Source of the DNA: Lederbergia lenta NBRC 16444
Lineage (GTDB): Bacteria > Bacillota > Bacilli > Bacillales > Bacillaceae_C
Reading direction: 5' to 3'
DNA length: 64,000 nucleotides
NCBI RefSeq assembly: GCF_001591545.1
Contig: NZ_BCVC01000001.1
Coordinates: 1,178,001 to 1,242,000, forward strand
The translations under genes were made by a program, and so were the position numbers. Under the pieces are notes generated by a model. It had not been told where the DNA came from and searched no databases. It saw only the letters and a program-made list of their open reading frames with translations. Shown piece by piece: positions 1 to 7,178 of this stretch (positions are counted from its first letter, which is position 1; each line of letters begins with the position of its first letter).

Positions 1-147
1 ATTGATTTAAGGAAAATAAGAAATGCAGTAGAAAAGGCAGGATATAAAGGCCCGATTGAGGTTGAAATATTTAATGAAGAGATTTGGAATCGTCCAGGGG
101 ATCAAGTATTAGGGCAGATAAAAGAGCGTTATTTAGAATTTGTATAA
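1..147 (+). CDS. Sugar phosphate isomerase/epimerase, C-terminal fragment
   Basis: The gene is cut by the left edge of the window; 48 codons remain, in frame 1, ending at TAA 145-147. The visible tail has the pattern GPIEVEIFNEEIWNRPGDQV followed by an amphipathic end, typical of the C-terminus of TIM-barrel sugar phosphate isomerases/epimerases of the IolE/IolI and AP-endonuclease-2 fold, where a late Glu is a metal ligand. The substrate cannot be told from the tail. It is followed 20 bases later by a good intrinsic terminator, so it ends its transcription unit. Confidence 0.7.
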   Translation: MDLRKIRNAVEKAGYKGPIEVEIFNEEIWNRPGDQVLGQIKERYLEFV

Positions 148-163
148 TAAAAATGAGTATTGA

Positions 164-196
164 CAAAAAGTGCATCCTTTAAGGATGCACTTTTTT
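164..196 (+). terminator. Intrinsic terminator after the isomerase fragment
   Basis: An inverted repeat AAGTGCATCC / GGATGCACTT is followed directly by a run of T. It lies 17 bases after the stop of the truncated isomerase gene. Confidence 0.8.
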
Positions 197-416
197 GATC
201 TTTGAAAAATGGGGAAATATTAAAAAAGATAGGAAGTGAGAATGAAACTATTTTAAGTGTGCAAAAACCTTAAGATGGTTGTTTTTAAAAAAACTCACCT
301 TATCTTATATAGGGACACTTTTCATACATATTAATTAGCTATGCCTACTCCATAGACGTTTATCTTGCATATTGTATAATGGGTGATTATTTTTGCAGAA
401 AGAGAGCTGAAAAATA

Positions 417-671
417 ATGATGGATTTAAATAATGTGTATGGAAGAGCTCAAGGCGGGAATCATGGAGGGCATCATTCTGGCCCAAATCATGGCTTGGGA
501 GGATTTGGCACACCGTTCATCGGAGGCGTTTTAGGTGGCCTTACACTTGGGGCATTGGCGTCACCAGGAGCTGGATATGCTGGTTATCCGTATCCAACAC
601 CCTATCTATATCCAGTACCAATAACCTATCCATATCCAACATATCCGTATGGAGGTTATCCGTATTATTAA
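417..671 (+). CDS. Small Gly/Tyr/Pro-rich hypothetical protein
   Basis: An 84-residue protein that I do not recognise as a named family. Residues 10-30 are Gly/His rich, residues 32-52 form a Gly/Ala/Leu-rich hydrophobic stretch, and residues 56-84 are dominated by Tyr-Pro repeats ending in YPYY. Such low-complexity Tyr/Gly-rich small proteins are common among spore coat and surface proteins of Bacillus, so a spore role is a guess. Two consecutive ATG codons (417, 420) can serve as start; the ribosome binding site is weak (GAGAGCTGA). A TATAAT hexamer lies at 375-380, and CATATTGTA at 368-376 also fits a SigK-type -10. Confidence 0.65.
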   Translation: MMDLNNVYGRAQGGNHGGHHSGPNHGLGGFGTPFIGGVLGGLTLGALASPGAGYAGYPYPTPYLYPVPITYPYPTYPYGGYPYY

Positions 672-815
672 TAAAAAGGTGTTGGAAGCAGATTAATAGG
701 GCAACTTTACTCATTTTTTTCGTAGGGAAATATAGAAACGGAGATAGACTGTTTTAATGAAAAAAATAAAATCTGAATATTTTGTGTATTATTCAATTAC
801 CATGTTTGCCATTGG

Positions 816-859
816 AAAATCCCACAGTAAAGTATTTCTATACCTACATGTGGGATTTT
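816..859. terminator. Bidirectional hairpin between converging genes
   Basis: AAAATCCCACA (816-826) pairs with TGTGGGATTTT (849-859). It sits between the small Tyr-rich gene on + and the end of the Rieske oxygenase gene on -, and the A/T-rich flanks allow it to act on both strands. Confidence 0.55.
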
Positions 860-877
860 GCTACCATTCTATTAACT

Positions 878-1852
878 TTACGCTGTTCCTAGTACAACTC
901 CAAGCTCTTTCAAGTATTGACGATAGGAGATACTCATACGGTCACAAATGAGTGAAAGCTCGATTTGTAGATCAAGCGGTAGTTCTTCCGGTTTTTGATT
1001 TTCAACAATCGGCTTGTCCTGAATAAAAATATCGTCTTGGAATTGAATAATCTCTTCATCTGACAAACCAGTTTCGTAATTAAATGATAATATACCATAG
1101 GCAACAGATTTCTCTTCATTAATAGGACGAACTGTTAATAAAATGGTCATTAAATTACCATGCTCGCGATCCCTCTTTGTAAAGCTCACTGTGAAAGGGC
1201 GATGAATTTCATATGTATAATAAACATACTTTGGAGTACCTGAACCATCTGGGTCAGGCTGATATATAGCAATTTCATCTGAAAAAATTCTACCATTCTC
1301 TTTGTGTACCTTATAATCTTGGACTTCGCGATGACTTTCCGTCCCTAAAAAACCTTCATGAACAACTGCAAGATGTCCTACATCGAGAAAATTTTCGATG
1401 ATGCGCGGTGGTTTTGCTACAACTTCTTGAGGTCCCCAGATAACATTATGATAACTTTTGTCTTCCATTGGTGGGTAATGGAATAAGTTAGGTTTATTTC
1501 CTGCAAAATTAATCCATATTAATCCGTATTTTTCTATACAACCGTAAGAGATTGCTTTTGCTTTTCGGGGGATGGCTCTTTCTTCTGGAAGCTGAGGGAT
1601 TTTGACACATGCGCCGCTATCCTCATATTCCCATGCATGATACGGGCATACTAAACAGTCATTTTTCACCTCACCTAAAGATAATGCTGCTCCCCGATGA
1701 ATACATAAATCTTTAAATGCATGTACTCCTTTACTATTTCTAAAAATGGCAAGACGCTCACCCATAAGAATAACTTGAATAGGTTTTTCTTTGACGTCTT
1801 CTGAACGGCAAGCAACGAGCCAATCTTCTAGTAATACTTTATCTTGTAACAT
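878..1852 (-). CDS. Rieske [2Fe-2S] non-heme iron oxygenase
   Basis: A 324-residue oxygenase alpha subunit. The N-terminal Rieske domain has the cluster ligands C50-x-H52 and C69-x2-H72 (CIHRG and CPYHAW). The C-terminal catalytic domain has N154, D157, H160 and H165 (ENFLDVGHLAVVH), and D279 in the IQDKPIVENQ segment is the likely third ligand of the mononuclear iron. Size and motif spacing match the vanillate/dicamba/caffeine demethylase class rather than two-subunit ring dioxygenases. These enzymes need a reductase, and none is encoded nearby. GGAGGG precedes the ATG. The gene is divergent from an NCS2 permease, so a purine-like or other heterocyclic substrate is possible (inference). Confidence 0.9.
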   Translation of the reverse strand: MLQDKVLLEDWLVACRSEDVKEKPIQVILMGERLAIFRNSKGVHAFKDLCIHRGAALSLGEVKNDCLVCPYHAWEYEDSGACVKIPQLPEERAIPRKAKAISYGCIEKYGLIWINFAGNKPNLFHYPPMEDKSYHNVIWGPQEVVAKPPRIIENFLDVGHLAVVHEGFLGTESHREVQDYKVHKENGRIFSDEIAIYQPDPDGSGTPKYVYYTYEIHRPFTVSFTKRDREHGNLMTILLTVRPINEEKSVAYGILSFNYETGLSDEEIIQFQDDIFIQDKPIVENQKPEELPLDLQIELSLICDRMSISYRQYLKELGVVLGTA

Positions 1853-2043
1853 GTATGAATCCCTCCGCAGTTAAGTTTCTCTTTCTTATTTTAATTTGAG
1901 AAAGCGATTCGGTCAATACCAAAGGCGAACCAAATATGGTTATACAATTAAAAATGTTCGTTTTTCACTATACAAATTCTTTTTTATTATATATAATTCA
2001 ATCAAATGTTTTAAATTTACGATTAGAGAGGAAGAGTTATGGG

Positions 2044-3354
2044 GTGGAGAAAAAAGCAGAAAACAATATGATTATCGGTGTGAACGATAAAATCAGTTAT
2101 CAAAAAGCATTCCTTCTCGGTCTACAGCATGTTTTGGCAATGGATTTATATATCGCTCCAATTATTATTGCTGGTCTTCTTTCTTTAAGTACAGAAAATA
2201 CATCGTTTTTTGTACAAATGTGTTTTCTAGCAACAGGAATTGCAACCTTAATACAAACAGGGGCAGGAATTAAATTGCCTGTTGTTCAAGGTCCCTCCTA
2301 TGTACCAATTGGAGCAATTGCAGCGATTGGTGGAAAACTCGGACTTGGAGCAATTGCTGGGAGTTTAATTCCTGGAGCAATTATTATTACGCTTATTGGC
2401 TATCCATTAAAATGGTTTGCAAAAGCGGTGAGAAAGATTATCCCACCTCTTGTAGGAGGGACCGTAATCATTATTGTCGGAATTGCTTTAATGCCGATAG
2501 GGCTAAATAATATCTATCACGCGGAAGGAAATATAGGTGATAATATTGTTGTTGCGGTTGTTTCAGCAGGTGTGTTAATTATTTGTATGTTGCTTGGGCG
2601 CAGAGTTCGAGGGATTGGTACCTTTTTTCGGATTGTGTCAGTAATTATTGCGATTGTAGCAGGTACTGTAGCAGCAAGCTTGCTTGGAACTGTTGATTTT
2701 ACACCTGTTAAAGACGCAAGTTGGTTTTCTTTACCAACGTTTTTTCCATTTGGAAAGCCAGTGTTTAATGTGGGTGCTATTGTTACAATGGTATTTGTTT
2801 ACTTAATAATTTTAATAGAAACGACTGGAACTTGGTTTGTCGTGTCCTCCGTTACTGGAGAAAAATTAGATGAAAAGCGGTTAAATCGCGCATCTGTTGG
2901 TGAAGGACTCGGTTGTCTTGTTGGTTCGCTATTTGGCAGTACCCCGATGACTGGATATTCTTCTAATGCTGGGTTACTTGCTATTACTGGTGTTGCAAGT
3001 AGAATGGCAATTATAGCAAGTGGCATTATTCTTGTTTGCCTTGGTCTTATGCCGAAACTTTCAACTGCCATTACTTGTATTCCTGAACCAGTAATAAATG
3101 GAATCTTCGGTATCGTATGTGTTGCCATTGTGACGAATGGTATGAAAGTCATCCAACCAATAATGATTGATGATCGAAACATGATGGTTATTGGCATTCC
3201 TATTTTGTTAACGATCGCTGTTACTATTTTACCGCAAGAAGTATTATCCATTGTACCTGATTGGGCTAATTACATATTATCATCTGGAATTACCGTTGGA
3301 GCGCTGGCAACTGTCATTTTAAATTTGGCGATTCCTGAAGAAAAAGAAAGCTGA
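2044..3354 (+). CDS. NCS2 family xanthine/uracil-type permease
   Basis: A polytopic nucleobase:cation symporter of the NCS2 family, about 436 residues with 12-14 hydrophobic segments. The family signature is visible as GSLFGSTPMTGYSSNAGLLA, and the early segment QHVLAMDLYIAPIIIAGLL is typical of xanthine/uracil permeases. I chose GTG 2044 because AGAGAGGAAGAG lies 7-8 bases upstream; an ATG at 2068 and a longer in-frame extension to 1936 are less likely, as the extension has no ribosome binding site. The exact substrate (xanthine, uric acid, uracil) cannot be read from sequence. It shares its upstream region with the divergent Rieske oxygenase. Confidence 0.88.
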   Translation: MEKKAENNMIIGVNDKISYQKAFLLGLQHVLAMDLYIAPIIIAGLLSLSTENTSFFVQMCFLATGIATLIQTGAGIKLPVVQGPSYVPIGAIAAIGGKLGLGAIAGSLIPGAIIITLIGYPLKWFAKAVRKIIPPLVGGTVIIIVGIALMPIGLNNIYHAEGNIGDNIVVAVVSAGVLIICMLLGRRVRGIGTFFRIVSVIIAIVAGTVAASLLGTVDFTPVKDASWFSLPTFFPFGKPVFNVGAIVTMVFVYLIILIETTGTWFVVSSVTGEKLDEKRLNRASVGEGLGCLVGSLFGSTPMTGYSSNAGLLAITGVASRMAIIASGIILVCLGLMPKLSTAITCIPEPVINGIFGIVCVAIVTNGMKVIQPIMIDDRNMMVIGIPILLTIAVTILPQEVLSIVPDWANYILSSGITVGALATVILNLAIPEEKES

Positions 3355-3369
3355 ATAAAGTAGGTAATC

Positions 3370-3413
3370 AAAAGGCGATAGATTCTTTTCTTAAAAGTTC
3401 AATCGCCTTTTTC
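3370..3413. terminator. Terminator after the NCS2 permease
   Basis: AAAAGGCGAT (3370-3379) pairs with ATCGCCTTTTT. It lies between convergent genes and has A/T runs on both sides, so it can work in both directions. Confidence 0.75.
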
Positions 3414-3423
3414 GTGTATAAAA

Positions 3424-3852
3424 TTAAAAAGCCTCTTCATCACTGCCGAAATTTAATTGCCATTCGATTCCAAATTTATCTGTTAGCTGCCCATAGCATT
3501 TGCTCCAAAATGTTTCTTGAAGTTCCATACCTACCTTACCGCCTTCTTTTAGTTGATTGAAGGCAGATTTAACTTCATCCAAATTCTCACTGACAAATGC
3601 AAGGCTTATGTTATTCCCTACAACGAAAGGCATACCAGGAAATGTATCAGAAAACATAACATTGCTTCCATTGAGGCGAAGGCGAGTGTGCATAACTAAA
3701 TTTTTTGCTTCCTCAGGAAGAGTAAATTCTGGATCAGGCGTCAATTCTCCAAATGTCGTTATTTTTGGTCTTTCTGTTCCGAAAACATTAGCATAAAACG
3801 CTACGGCTTCTCGGCAATTGCCATTAAAATTAAGGTACACGTTAATAGCCAT
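3424..3852 (-). CDS. VOC family protein, PhnB/YjdN type
   Basis: A 142-residue glyoxalase-fold protein. It starts MAINVYLNFNGNCREAVAFY, the characteristic start of the PhnB/YjdN ('3-demethylubiquinone-9 methyltransferase-like') branch of the vicinal oxygen chelate superfamily, and ends with the usual GIEWQLNF strand. The fold is a pair of beta-alpha-beta-beta-beta modules; members bind small molecules or metal, but the substrate of this branch is mostly unknown. GGAGTGAG precedes the ATG. It stands alone, converging on the permease gene. Confidence 0.88.
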   Translation of the reverse strand: MAINVYLNFNGNCREAVAFYANVFGTERPKITTFGELTPDPEFTLPEEAKNLVMHTRLRLNGSNVMFSDTFPGMPFVVGNNISLAFVSENLDEVKSAFNQLKEGGKVGMELQETFWSKCYGQLTDKFGIEWQLNFGSDEEAF

Positions 3853-4234
3853 TTACTCACTCCTAAGTATTAAAATGTAAATCTTTTATCTTAGTTTAGC
3901 ATTTAACAGGATAAAATCAAAAATACATAATGAAATGCGAGTTTTTTTGAGGCATCCTCAATACCTTTTTGCTTTTCAAAATACTTTCTTAAATGAAGGA
4001 GAAACTAAAAAGAATTGTGGAAGACGTGTCAACAAATTTATATCCTATGAATAGGAAGAATTCATAATAAAATGAAGATATAAGTTTATGAAGAAACCCA
4101 CTAAGAGGAGTAGGAATGTTTATATAAATAGATAGCGATAAAACACAATATAATAGAAGTTTTTCAAAGAATAGGGTGTGCCAAAGGATCAATCTGTTAA
4201 ATGGCTGCATGTCTTAAACTATTGGAGGTAAAAA
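3853..4234. other. Intergenic region, no gene seen
   Basis: AT-rich spacer between the divergent VOC and PAP2 genes. It should carry both promoters, but I could not pick convincing hexamers. No open frame with a ribosome binding site was found. Confidence 0.5.
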
Positions 4235-4861
4235 ATGAAGTGGATGACGATTGTGATCTGTTTATTCTTGGCTATCGGATTGGCCTTAACGGTTGAACAA
4301 CCTCTAATAAATACGTATGATGTAAAAATTCTGATGTTTTTCGAGGATATTCGTACAGCATCTTTTAATGAATTGTTTTACTTTTTTACTGAAATTGGTT
4401 CAATAAAATTTTTGCTTTTATTAGCTATCATAGTGACAGTTTTTCTGTTAATGAAGAAATGCTATCTTGAATCTTTCTTTGTGATGTTCACGTTTTGGGG
4501 AGTAAGGGGAGCCAACTATATGTTAAAAGAATGGTTTGAAAGAGAGCGTCCATCGTTCAATGCGTTAATAGAAGTTGGCGACTATAGCTTTCCAAGTGGA
4601 CATACAATGAATTCTATTGCTTTTATAGGCTTTTTGTTATATTTATTTGTGCGTATTTTGAAAGTGGGAATAAAGCATCGGCTGTTATGGCTATTCTTAA
4701 CCTTAATAATCGTTATCCTCATAGCTGTAAGCAGGGTGTATCTCGGAGTGCATTATCTAACAGATGTTGTTGCTGGAGCATGTTATGGTGTTTTGTACCT
4801 CTTCTTGATTATATATTTATATCAGTTTGCATCAGCACTTATTCAAAAAAATGGTACATGA
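4235..4861 (+). CDS. PAP2-family membrane phosphatase
   Basis: A 208-residue integral membrane phosphatase of the PAP2/undecaprenyl-pyrophosphate phosphatase (BcrC/PgpB-like) superfamily. All three active-site motifs are present: K98-x6-RP (R105 P106), PSGH at 120-123 and SR-x5-H-x3-D (S166, R167, H173, D177). There are about six transmembrane segments with the active site expected on the outer face. Likely substrates are undecaprenyl pyrophosphate or phosphatidate-type lipids; motifs do not separate these. TTGGAGG lies 8 bases before the ATG. It is monocistronic, with about 380 bases of empty sequence upstream. Confidence 0.9.
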   Translation: MKWMTIVICLFLAIGLALTVEQPLINTYDVKILMFFEDIRTASFNELFYFFTEIGSIKFLLLLAIIVTVFLLMKKCYLESFFVMFTFWGVRGANYMLKEWFERERPSFNALIEVGDYSFPSGHTMNSIAFIGFLLYLFVRILKVGIKHRLLWLFLTLIIVILIAVSRVYLGVHYLTDVVAGACYGVLYLFLIIYLYQFASALIQKNGT

Positions 4862-4978
4862 TTAATCATGCCTAATCCTAATTTTAAATGGATTTGATAA
4901 ATAACTTCAAGTGAGTTAACGCATGAACGACCTTATGAATACAATATAATAAGGTTATAAGTGATGGGGCGATCAAGG

Positions 4979-5551
4979 ATGAATAATCAACTTAAAGAAA
5001 TTATTGGCTCCTGGATTCAAGCAATTGGAACTATTACTTCTGCAGTTGGAAATACACCATCAAGTGTACTTACTAGTGAATATAGATCAAGCTTAGACCT
5101 ATGGGGGAATGTCCTTCAAGCAACAGGAAATTCATTAATAGCTGATGGGCAAGAGACATTTACACTAGACAAGTTAGGTAACGAAGTTCAAGCGGTTGGT
5201 AATAGCACTATTACTGCGGGAATGATCATTAACTTTAAGGAAGAAACAAAGCAGTTGTTAACAATCAAAGGTAATTTGATACAAGCTTTAGGAGGAGGTA
5301 TCTCCCTCGCAGATGAAATAGAACCTACTGGATCGTCAGCACAAGCATATAACGTTATTGGTAATATATTACAGGTTATCGGTAATTCATTACAGGCAAT
5401 AGGAGGAATTTATGAACTAGAACATGCTCATGAAAAAAAAAGTAATGAGGGGCAAGCGCTACAAGTAAATGGAAGTTGGATACAAGCTGTAGGTTCTGTG
5501 CTTTCTCTTATTGGTCAATTGGAGGAAGTCACAGAGGAAAATAATAGATGA
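4979..5551 (+). CDS. DUF6944-like repetitive protein
   Basis: A 190-residue protein built from six copies of a short unit of the form G-N/S-x-hydrophobic-Q-A/V-x-G, starting at residues 10, 43, 67, 98, 128 and 165. I recall this as the DUF6944 family of Bacillaceae; function unknown. There is no signal peptide or clear membrane helix. The regular hydrophobic/Gly-Asn pattern suggests stacked amphipathic helices or strands (inference). Starts at GTG 4961 or ATG 4964 are also open, but a TATAAT at 4945-4950 would put the transcript start next to them, so ATG 4979 behind GGGGCGATCAAGG is preferred. Confidence 0.75.
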   Translation: MNNQLKEIIGSWIQAIGTITSAVGNTPSSVLTSEYRSSLDLWGNVLQATGNSLIADGQETFTLDKLGNEVQAVGNSTITAGMIINFKEETKQLLTIKGNLIQALGGGISLADEIEPTGSSAQAYNVIGNILQVIGNSLQAIGGIYELEHAHEKKSNEGQALQVNGSWIQAVGSVLSLIGQLEEVTEENNR

Positions 5552-5563
5552 TTGCCTTCTTCT

Positions 5564-6247
5564 TTAAAAAGTTTGTACAAACAATCCGTCATCTTCCAAC
5601 CATTCAGCTACAAAAATATCTTTATAATCAGAAATACCTTGTGAAGTCAGTTGTGTTTTTAACCATGCTTCATCAAATTCTAATCCATTTAGTTCATCCC
5701 ATAACACTACGCCATCACGTATGATCGTGACGGGAACATACACAGACTTTATTGGAATATTGAAATCTTCTTGCGTAGTTTTTTGATGCTTTGTCTTTTT
5801 GAGAATGCTAAGCGAGCCGTTCGCCTCTAAAAAACAAAAGGCAACTTCTCGAATGGAAAAGGTTTCACTTTGGCGAAGTAAGCTTTGTAGTTGATTAATA
5901 TTCATACGATTTTTTTTCAATTCTTCACGATCAACGATCCCGTTTTTAATAAGAGCAGACGGTTTTCCTTCAAAGAAGCCTCGAAAAGATAAAAACTTTT
6001 GTCCTAGATACTCAACAATAAAGAGTAAAATGCTCCATAATGCCATCGAGTAAATAACATAAAATACCCCGATTTTAGGGTCATATAATGCGTTCCCTAG
6101 TAATTCTCCTAACACGATGGAGGCAATAAATGTAAAGGGAGTAATTTGATTAATGATTTTTTTTCCAACGAACTTGACGATAATAAAAAGAAGAAAAAAA
6201 CCAATAATAAGTTCAATAGTTAGATACATAACTTTCATTTTATCCAT
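5564..6247 (-). CDS. DUF421 (YetF-type) membrane protein
   Basis: A 227-residue protein with three N-terminal transmembrane segments (residues about 8-90) followed by a cytosolic domain. GKPSALIKNG and the following NRMNINQLQSLLRQ segment are hallmarks of the DUF421/YetF family. B. subtilis members are membrane proteins of uncertain function; some are spore membrane proteins encoded in spoVA2 operons. It converges on the repetitive-protein gene with a gap of 12 bases. A second DUF421 gene lies at 8930-9634. Function remains unknown. Confidence 0.85.
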   Translation of the reverse strand: MDKMKVMYLTIELIIGFFLLFIIVKFVGKKIINQITPFTFIASIVLGELLGNALYDPKIGVFYVIYSMALWSILLFIVEYLGQKFLSFRGFFEGKPSALIKNGIVDREELKKNRMNINQLQSLLRQSETFSIREVAFCFLEANGSLSILKKTKHQKTTQEDFNIPIKSVYVPVTIIRDGVVLWDELNGLEFDEAWLKTQLTSQGISDYKDIFVAEWLEDDGLFVQTF

Positions 6248-6399
6248 ACTCCAGTCTCATCAAAATTCATGATGATAATTTGCTTTTTGTCTACACAATA
6301 CATCTAATAATAGTAAAATTATTCCAATTTGGAGTGATATCCTGCATTATAAATAAAGGCTGACTTTGGCTTGCCAGCCATTTGTTTATAATGCTTTTA

Positions 6400-6513
6400 T
6401 TATTGGGAGTTATCTTCCATTTGTTCAGATGGTTCTTCAGTTGGATCTGGTTCATCTTCATCCACACCATCACAGCCAAATAATAAGCCCAAGGATAAAA
6501 TGGTTGACATCAT
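6400..6513 (-). CDS. Possible 37-aa lipoprotein-like small protein
   Basis: The frame reads MMSTILSLGLLFGCDG followed by an acidic tail of Asp/Glu/Pro. The short hydrophobic start ending in LLFGC looks like a lipobox, so a tiny lipoprotein is possible. GAAGGG lies directly before the ATG. Its first ATG overlaps the TGA of the preceding frame at 6510-6626 (ATGATG), which suggests translational coupling, or alternatively one ancestral gene split by a frameshift. Not recognised as a family. Confidence 0.4.
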   Translation of the reverse strand: MMSTILSLGLLFGCDGVDEDEPDPTEEPSEQMEDNSQ

Positions 6514-6626
6514 CCCTTCTTTTTTACCATTCCCACTACCACAAATGACAATTCATCTTCATAATCATAAACCATTAAAAAAGGCATCCAAACGGCTACC
6601 AATATTATAATAATGACACTGACCAC
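6510..6626 (-). CDS. Possible 38-aa membrane peptide coupled to the next small ORF
   Basis: From GTG 6626 the frame gives a hydrophobic segment VVSVIIIILVAVWMPFLMVY, then DYEDELSFVVVGMVKKKG and a stop overlapping the next start. This looks like a single-pass membrane peptide. The start is not well supported, with only a distant GAAGAG upstream. Composition and overlap argue it is real, but the call is weak. Confidence 0.3.
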   Translation of the reverse strand: MVSVIIIILVAVWMPFLMVYDYEDELSFVVVGMVKKKG

Positions 6627-6798
6627 GTTAAGTTATTCTCTTCAAAGTTGTACTTCTTCCTTTAATGATAAAAACCATGTGCGGGAACTTAATCACACAA
6701 ATTTATTTGGTAACAAACACCTTAAATGATTACGTTGTTTTAAGACAAGATAATAAGGTTCAGTTAATGAACAAAATATAAATTTTGAGGTGATGTTG

Positions 6799-6987
6799 GT
6801 GAAGATGTCAATGGATAAAGTTTTACCAGTCTTTGCTTCAGTGGGAGTAGGTATCGCAACATATCAGATGATGAGTGGTAAAGGTGGAAATAATATGAAA
6901 AGCATGATGCCGATCGCCGCGAATATGATGGGCATGGGAACTGGAATGCAAGGACAGAATCAACAACAATCCGGAAACAATAAATAA
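6799..6987 (+). CDS. Small Met/Gly-rich protein, DUF3918/YrzQ-like
   Basis: A 62-residue protein with a short hydrophobic N-terminus (VLPVFASVGVGIATYQMM) and a Met/Gly/Asn/Gln-rich tail. It resembles the tiny YrzQ/DUF3918 proteins of Bacillus, but the match is by general look only. GAGGTGA (6787-6793) is placed well for GTG 6799; GTG 6790, ATG 6793 and ATG 6805 are alternatives. It precedes a MurE-like gene by about 190 bases and is followed by a hairpin. Confidence 0.6.
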   Translation: MKMSMDKVLPVFASVGVGIATYQMMSGKGGNNMKSMMPIAANMMGMGTGMQGQNQQQSGNNK

Positions 6988-7015
6988 TTTTCTGAAACTT
7001 CTCTATACCACAAAT

Positions 7016-7049
7016 ATCCCCCATCTAGTCATTGATTAGATTGGGGGAT
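7016..7049 (+). terminator. Hairpin after the small Met-rich gene
   Basis: ATCCCCCA (7016-7023) pairs with TTGGGGGAT (7041-7049), with an inner TCTA/TAGA pairing. There is no clear T run after it, so it may be a weak terminator or an RNA end. Confidence 0.4.
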
Positions 7050-7178
7050 CCTATATAAACATTTAGAAAAGATAAATAATTGGGGTAAGAAAACACGAAC
7101 ATAGGAAATATTAAAAAGAACTTCTGGATAAAAAGAAATTCTACAATTGCAATTTTAATTTAAAAGGAGCAAGGAAAA

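Noticed and set aside
1853-2043. Possible purine riboswitch before the NCS2 permease
   Set aside because: No three-way-junction pattern with the conserved loop sequences could be found; the leader is short and unstructured by eye.
2799-3251. 150-codon frame on the minus strand
   Set aside because: Lies wholly inside the NCS2 permease gene, with no ribosome binding site and no family resemblance.
3989-4210. 73-codon frame on the minus strand between VOC and PAP2 genes
   Set aside because: Low-complexity Phe/Leu/Ser composition typical of antisense AT-rich DNA, and no ribosome binding site.
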